Part shown: piece by piece, positions 59,564-64,000 of the stretch
Layout: every line of letters begins with the position of its first letter
Position numbering within the stretch: the stretch's first letter is position 1
Source of the DNA: Cerasicoccus frondis
Lineage (GTDB): Bacteria > Verrucomicrobiota > Verrucomicrobiia > Opitutales > Cerasicoccaceae
DNA length: 64,000 nt
Direction of reading: 5' to 3'
Assembly: GCA_031296915.1 (NCBI GenBank)
Contig: JAVDPC010000005.1
Location: 124,001 to 188,000 of the forward strand
Program-made: the position numbers and the translations under genes
The notes under the pieces: model-generated
The model's input: only the letters and a program-made list of their open reading frames with translations
What the model was told of the DNA's origin: nothing
Database searches by the model: none

Positions 59564-61653
59564 CAGCCCAGGAACACACGCTCCAACGCGGATTGGCTAA
59601 CGTTGCCTTTCTGGTCAATCGCCGTGATGAAGTAACGGCAATCGCCTGCCCCAACCGGCAACTCAAACGTCAGGTGATCCGCCGTGCGCGATGGTCCAGT
59701 CTGCGAAGGATACGGCTCCTGCAAGCTCGGCTTGATCTTCTTGGCCTTCTTACCTTTGCAACGCAAAGTAAGGTAAACATCTTTCAACCCGGAAATGTCA
59801 TACACGAAGGTATGCACCGTGGCTTCACGCGGCGCGTCCTGCAGGCAATGGTTGCCCCATGTCTTGCCGCCTGGATTTTCCGGCATGACCCATGGCGCGA
59901 AAATGGTCGGGCCAGTCTGGTCACTTTGCAATGCAGAGTCCAGGTCGCCGCCGATCAGGTGGAGCGCCTTGTTCGCAGCGTTGGTCACTTGCTGATCCCA
60001 GTTTTGCTGGCCAGTCCAATACCAGTAGCAACTGGTCTCAGCGGTCAGCATGAGTCGCTGCGCATCGCCGAGTTTTCCATTGTCCGGCTGCGCATCCTCC
60101 AAAGTATGCACGCAGTTTTGCAGCGCGGTCAGCACAGCCCAGCTATTGAGGTCAGGTGAGTAAGCCTGATCATAACGGCTGAACCACTTCATGAATTGCG
60201 GGTCGCCGTTGTCCGCGCCAGCCCAACTGCCGGGCTCGACATGAACGGCGTTCTTCGGATCGGGCGGGAATTGATCGAGGTAGTCCTTAACCGTGCACAG
60301 CTCGAAACGCGGATCGTTCTGCAGCCACTCAACCATGCGCTGGGTGTTATGCCCGTAGTAGCTGTCGGTGCCGCCACCATAGTTGTCGCCATCGCTATGG
60401 AGCAGGAAGAAAGGCGGATGCTTCGGATCGAACGTGCCCATCTCAATCATGTGGTCGTGCAACTGTCCCAGGATCGACGGATATTGCAGCGCGCCAAAAC
60501 CACCGCGCGCGTCCTCGTTGCCGATGTAGCGCTCTGCCGGAACGCCAATGATCTTATGCTCCTTGCCGTCTGGATCAGTGTAGACGATGTATTCGGGACG
60601 CAGCAGGGAAGCGCTGATCTTGCTCGCCGCCCAAATGTTATTGAGCTGCTGCCAGTCATCGACCGGCGGGTTGACCTGCTCACTTTGATTGGGCGGCAAC
60701 ATGCCTTCCTCAAACCCTGCATAAGGATACTCCTGACAGGCGCGAAAGCGGTGGATGCTGTCGTAAATGACTGCCTTGACGCCGGCTTCGTTGAGCGCCG
60801 GAATCATGCGCACATGAAACGCCGTTTCGGGCGGGAAGAGCACATCACTGGCGGGTTGGCCAAATGTCGACTCGATGAGCCCACGATGCCACTCGATCTG
60901 TTTGACGATGTTGCGGCCCGGCGTCAGCGCCATCAAAGGATGAAAGAAACCAAAGGCCGTGAAGTCACAACGTGGGTTGCCGAGCGTCGTCTTTTGCTTC
61001 GCCACTTCACGTAGCTGATCCGCCCAACCCGGGAAACCGCCTTTGCCATTAAGCTGCTCAATCAACGAACCACTCCAACTCGTGGAGAGGCCGCCGTGGG
61101 GAAGCCCACCGTTCGCATAATGCCAAACTGCCGTTGGAATGAAACTCGAATAAGCCCCACGGCGCGTGCCGAAGATTTCGCCCTTTTCGCCATCCCAATA
61201 GTCGGGGTTCGCGGCATCGTAATACGGCTGATGCATGTGCTTGTGAATGCCGTAGTAAATCTTAACGGCGTTCGCGTCGCTTGTCGTAGCACGAGGACGC
61301 GGAGCTGGCTTGACTTCAAAGCTGGCAAAGGCCTTGACCCAATCATCGCCGCCAGCCTTGCGCCACTTGACTTTGCGACAGCCCTCAAACTGCACCTCAT
61401 AGCGCCCCACGCCCAACTTGCCCGCCGGAATGTCCACCGAGTAAACTCCCTTGATGTCGTCTCCGTGTAGTTCCTCGCCGTTGAAGACGATTTCACCCGC
61501 AGGACCACGCAGGATTATCTGTGGAAAAGGCACTGCCCCGTCGGCAGTGAAGGACAGCGTGACCTCCGGCGCCCGGCGCGTGTCCGCCAACGCCTCAATG
61601 TATTCTGGACAATCAGTGGCAGTGATTGATGAAAACGTAGTAATGGTGCTCAT
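59563..61653 (-). CDS. Glycoside hydrolase family 57 protein, 696 aa
   Basis: HQP in GIHKHMHQPYYDA (about 135-148), FPPETAFHVRM (catalytic-type Glu region, about 273-283) and LHSDGDNYGG are GH57 words. The N-terminal 110 residues form a beta domain (a likely carbohydrate-binding module) and the C-terminal 130 another. It probably acts on alpha-glucans such as glycogen. The ATG at 61653 (MSTITTFSS) is used. Confidence 0.8.
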   Translation of the reverse strand: MSTITTFSSITATDCPEYIEALADTRRAPEVTLSFTADGAVPFPQIILRGPAGEIVFNGEELHGDDIKGVYSVDIPAGKLGVGRYEVQFEGCRKVKWRKAGGDDWVKAFASFEVKPAPRPRATTSDANAVKIYYGIHKHMHQPYYDAANPDYWDGEKGEIFGTRRGAYSSFIPTAVWHYANGGLPHGGLSTSWSGSLIEQLNGKGGFPGWADQLREVAKQKTTLGNPRCDFTAFGFFHPLMALTPGRNIVKQIEWHRGLIESTFGQPASDVLFPPETAFHVRMIPALNEAGVKAVIYDSIHRFRACQEYPYAGFEEGMLPPNQSEQVNPPVDDWQQLNNIWAASKISASLLRPEYIVYTDPDGKEHKIIGVPAERYIGNEDARGGFGALQYPSILGQLHDHMIEMGTFDPKHPPFFLLHSDGDNYGGGTDSYYGHNTQRMVEWLQNDPRFELCTVKDYLDQFPPDPKNAVHVEPGSWAGADNGDPQFMKWFSRYDQAYSPDLNSWAVLTALQNCVHTLEDAQPDNGKLGDAQRLMLTAETSCYWYWTGQQNWDQQVTNAANKALHLIGGDLDSALQSDQTGPTIFAPWVMPENPGGKTWGNHCLQDAPREATVHTFVYDISGLKDVYLTLRCKGKKAKKIKPSLQEPYPSQTGPSRTADHLTFELPVGAGDCRYFITAIDQKGNVSQSALERVFLG

Positions 61654-61926
61654 GATTGAAATCAAATTTCAGCGACAGGCTACAGATTCCTTTGCGCAAG
61701 AGGAAGCTCCGAGTTCCATGGACCGTTAATTTAACTCAGCTGAATCAATGCCGCCGAGCAGAACAACCGTGCAGATATCATTTGCTGTCATACCGTTTTA
61801 GCAAAAACTTTACCAACGCTTGACCTGATTTAAATTGACCCAAGCAGCCCTATTAAAGTAGAGTACAAGGCATTTCCTACTAAATGTAAGGGTGTTCAAA
61901 ACGCTCTGCTAGCCTTTCCGTGTACC

Positions 61927-62475
61927 ATGAACATTTCTCCCAAGAGACGAGGTTTCTCCTTGGTTGAGCTTCTCATCGCATTAGCGTTGTTTGGCCTGAT
62001 GGCGGCTGGTCTGGCCAGTCTTACGCTGCAAAGCCGCCGCATTTCAGAAGGCATAATTTTCGAGGATCAGGTAAACCGTTCCATCCAGAATTTCGTCGAG
62101 GAAATCCGCGGCATTGGCTTTGAGCGCATCCGAAACACTTACAAAGAGCCTAGTGCAGGGTTTGATCTAACGCTGCCTGGCCTCGATAGCACCGGGGCCG
62201 TTGAAATCGTCAACTGCCCGGTCGCGATCATCGACGAAAAGGAAATTTCGTCACAGTGGACCACCGTCGACATCGAAACCACCACGATGGATGGCGATTC
62301 CGCCACCGTGCCGGTCGGCCTGCGCATTGAGTTAAATGACCACAACAACTTGAGCAGCGAAAACACCAACGGCATCGAAGTAATCATCCACTACAGTTGG
62401 AAATTCCCTTGGGCCAACAGTGACGAGATGAAGACTAACGAAGCGATTGCCTACATGGCGGATGAATCCCCCTAA
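61927..62475 (+). CDS. Type IV pilin/pseudopilin-like protein, 182 aa
   Basis: RRGFSLVELLIALALFGLM is a type III prepilin signal with cleavage after Gly9 and Glu5 of the mature protein. The rest is a polar periplasmic domain. It is the first of three pilus-like genes that read to the window edge and likely work with the ExeA-GspB-like machinery. Confidence 0.85.
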   Translation: MNISPKRRGFSLVELLIALALFGLMAAGLASLTLQSRRISEGIIFEDQVNRSIQNFVEEIRGIGFERIRNTYKEPSAGFDLTLPGLDSTGAVEIVNCPVAIIDEKEISSQWTTVDIETTTMDGDSATVPVGLRIELNDHNNLSSENTNGIEVIIHYSWKFPWANSDEMKTNEAIAYMADESP

Positions 62476-62487
62476 GCACCTTTTAGC

Positions 62488-63129
62488 ATGAAGCAAAATC
62501 TATCTACAGCGAGAACCGCACAGGGGTTCACTCTCTCCGAAGTCATGATTGCGGTGGCGATCTTTTCGGTAGTCATCGCCATTTCCAGCTCCTTTTTCGT
62601 CGACTCCTACAAGACGCTCTACAAGAGCCAAACGGCTTTGGAAGCCAACCGCTCTTCCAGATCCTTCCTCGACTTTCTGTCTCAAGACGGCATGGAGGCG
62701 GATTCTTTCGTCGTCTATCCGAGCTACTCAGACAAAAATCAGAAGAAAAACCGCGTCGCCAGTGGTCAATCTGGAGATTTTCTGGTTCTCGCCGAAACAG
62801 AAATTGGCACTCTGGAGACGGAGTACCTGCGCCTCATTGGCTACTACGCCACGAAACGCACAACCGACGAATATTTCGATATCCTGGTCTTCGAGTATGA
62901 AGTGCCAGAGGCCAACAAAACCAAGTCTCTGGAAAGCCTCGTGAGCGAGGCAGTCAACAAGGCCACCGATCGCGTGGTGTTCGCGCAAATAAAGCGCATT
63001 GGAGAGGAAGGCATGTTCATCAATGTGGACAGCGGTAATGTCTTCTCCTTCCACGGCATCCGCGTGCGCTTTCCCGAACAGGCTCAACCTTCCAAAATCC
63101 TTCACACCACCATAAACGTCCGCTCCTAA
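62488..63129 (+). CDS. Pseudopilin-like protein, 213 aa
   Basis: AQGFTLSEVMIAVAIFSVVI is a prepilin signal with the Glu at mature position 5. The domain that follows is polar with no cysteines. It lies 12 bp after the first pilin gene, same operon. Confidence 0.85.
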   Translation: MKQNLSTARTAQGFTLSEVMIAVAIFSVVIAISSSFFVDSYKTLYKSQTALEANRSSRSFLDFLSQDGMEADSFVVYPSYSDKNQKKNRVASGQSGDFLVLAETEIGTLETEYLRLIGYYATKRTTDEYFDILVFEYEVPEANKTKSLESLVSEAVNKATDRVVFAQIKRIGEEGMFINVDSGNVFSFHGIRVRFPEQAQPSKILHTTINVRS

Positions 63130-63135
63130 ATCATC

Positions 63136-64000
63136 ATGTCATCTTCGACCAGTTCTTCACACAGGGGATCCGCCATTTTGGTAGTGTTAATCCTCTCGAC
63201 CGCCATTGCGGTCATCGCCGGCAGCGTGCTGAGCTCGAGCATCACCGAGAAGCGCGTCAATCAGCGCAATTTCCTGCGGTCAGAAGCCTTAAGGGCGGCC
63301 GAAGTCGCCTTGGAGCTCGCTTTCGCCGAGTACGTCAACGACGTGGAAACCAACTCAGGCCTCTACGCATCAGCAGTCACCAGCCCAAAACAGAAAATCA
63401 CGCTCTCGTCCCGTGGCCAATCCATGGTGGTCCGCAACAACATTACCAACGTGGAGATACGCTCGGAATTCGTTCCACTGCCAGTGCGCCGCTTCATTGA
63501 TGGAGATGACCCCGCCAATGACGACGACCCGCTGAAAAATAAATTTGTGATCGAGACGAATATCAACCTCTACGCGCAAGTGACTGCGTCCAGAGGGGGC
63601 GAAGAAGTCGAAGTGTTCCTTGCCAAAACCATGGCTATCCGGGACGCGCCGCTCTTTTCACACGCCATCTTTTTCAACGACGACCTGCTCTTTCACCGTA
63701 ACTTCGACATCGTCGGCGATGTTCACACCAATGGCGACCTGGAGCTGGATACGCACAACGGCGACGACCCGCTCAAACTCGGCGTCATGACCACTGCCGT
63801 GGGTGACGTCTACCGCCTGACCACCGTCGACTCCTACAATATGGGCAACCGCCTTTCCAATGGCGACAACCTCGTCAAAGCGGATGGCAAACTGGACCTC
63901 GACAACATGTATTACAACTCTGGAGGCACCGTTTACTCGAACGGCGAACTCGTGGAAAAGGGCGTCGATTCACGAATGAGCAATTGGCTCGAATACTCCC
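63136..64000 (+). CDS. PilX-like pilus assembly protein (3' end outside window)
   Basis: MSSSTSSSHRGSAILVVLIL followed by STAIAVIAGSVLSSS is the PilX-type N terminus (no Glu5). A long periplasmic part follows with FFNDDLLFHRNFDIVGDVH. The gene starts 6 bp after the second pilin stop and runs off the window. Its partners would be further minor pilins downstream. Confidence 0.75.
   Translation, partial: MSSSTSSSHRGSAILVVLILSTAIAVIAGSVLSSSITEKRVNQRNFLRSEALRAAEVALELAFAEYVNDVETNSGLYASAVTSPKQKITLSSRGQSMVVRNNITNVEIRSEFVPLPVRRFIDGDDPANDDDPLKNKFVIETNINLYAQVTASRGGEEVEVFLAKTMAIRDAPLFSHAIFFNDDLLFHRNFDIVGDVHTNGDLELDTHNGDDPLKLGVMTTAVGDVYRLTTVDSYNMGNRLSNGDNLVKADGKLDLDNMYYNSGGTVYSNGELVEKGVDSRMSNWLEYS

Noticed and set aside
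60196..61014. 272-aa antisense frame within the GH57 gene
   Set aside because: Shadow of the GH57 gene.

Overview
The window holds two parts. Positions 1 to about 42,000 are a tailed-phage prophage that continues past the left edge. From about 42,000 to 64,000 lies the host chromosome of a Gram-negative bacterium. Host genes such as ribD, rdgB, holA, mscS, ftsB, a DcaP-like porin and a GspA/GspB/pseudopilin cluster show a diderm host. Poor Shine-Dalgarno use at many genes, DUF5069, GH57 and the dispersed 'CGCGGATG-AACGCGGAT' type repeats suggest Verrucomicrobiota (Opitutae-like). That placement is inference and not certain.

Prophage, right to left. A tyrosine integrase lies against the 3' end of a tRNA-Leu(UAG), the likely attachment site. 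It converges on a CI/LexA-type XRE-S24 repressor. Divergent from the repressor runs a long minus-strand early operon: small proteins, a Sak4-like AAA_24 ATPase, an HTH protein, a DUF669 ssDNA-binding-like protein, a PD-(D/E)XK nuclease, a MazG-like protein, a small AAA+ ATPase, a DEAH helicase, a Prim-Pol/DUF3987 primase and a RusA resolvase. A plus-strand accessory block (23.3-27.9 kb) carries DUF3560, a DNA methyltransferase, a ribbon-helix-helix protein and a serine recombinase, and ends in a bidirectional terminator. The late operon is minus strand from 22.2 kb downward: putative small terminase, a 32-residue membrane microprotein, TerL, portal, scaffold, major capsid protein, head-tail adaptors, a lysis-like cluster of small membrane proteins, a P22 gp10-like protein, repeat-bearing and glycine-rich fibres, internal virion-type proteins, and a giant protein cut by the window edge that carries a HExxH...EGxAE metallopeptidase signature. 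The order portal-scaffold-MCP-adaptor-gp10-like suggests a podovirus-like virion.

Regulation. A 23-bp partly palindromic motif (core TTTACGAnTCGTAAA in its best copy) recurs just upstream of start codons at five places, with a weaker sixth: on both sides of the repressor start, before the putative small terminase, before the plus-strand block, before a head gene, and weakly before rusA. It is the best candidate for the operator set of the S24 repressor. Many genes are coupled by ATGA or TAATG overlaps.

Chromosome. Genes for nucleotide hygiene (rdgB), riboflavin (ribD), DNA polymerase III delta (holA), a cNMP-CBS-DUF294 protein with a DEDDh exonuclease, mscS, a rhomboid-like pseudoprotease, a porin, ftsB, an ExeA/GspA-like ATPase with two proline-rich GspB-like proteins, a VanY-like peptidase, a gluconokinase-like kinase, a GH57 enzyme and three pilin-like/PilX-like genes. 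Two palindromic repeat elements sit at 46.9-47.1 kb and 51.1-51.3 kb.
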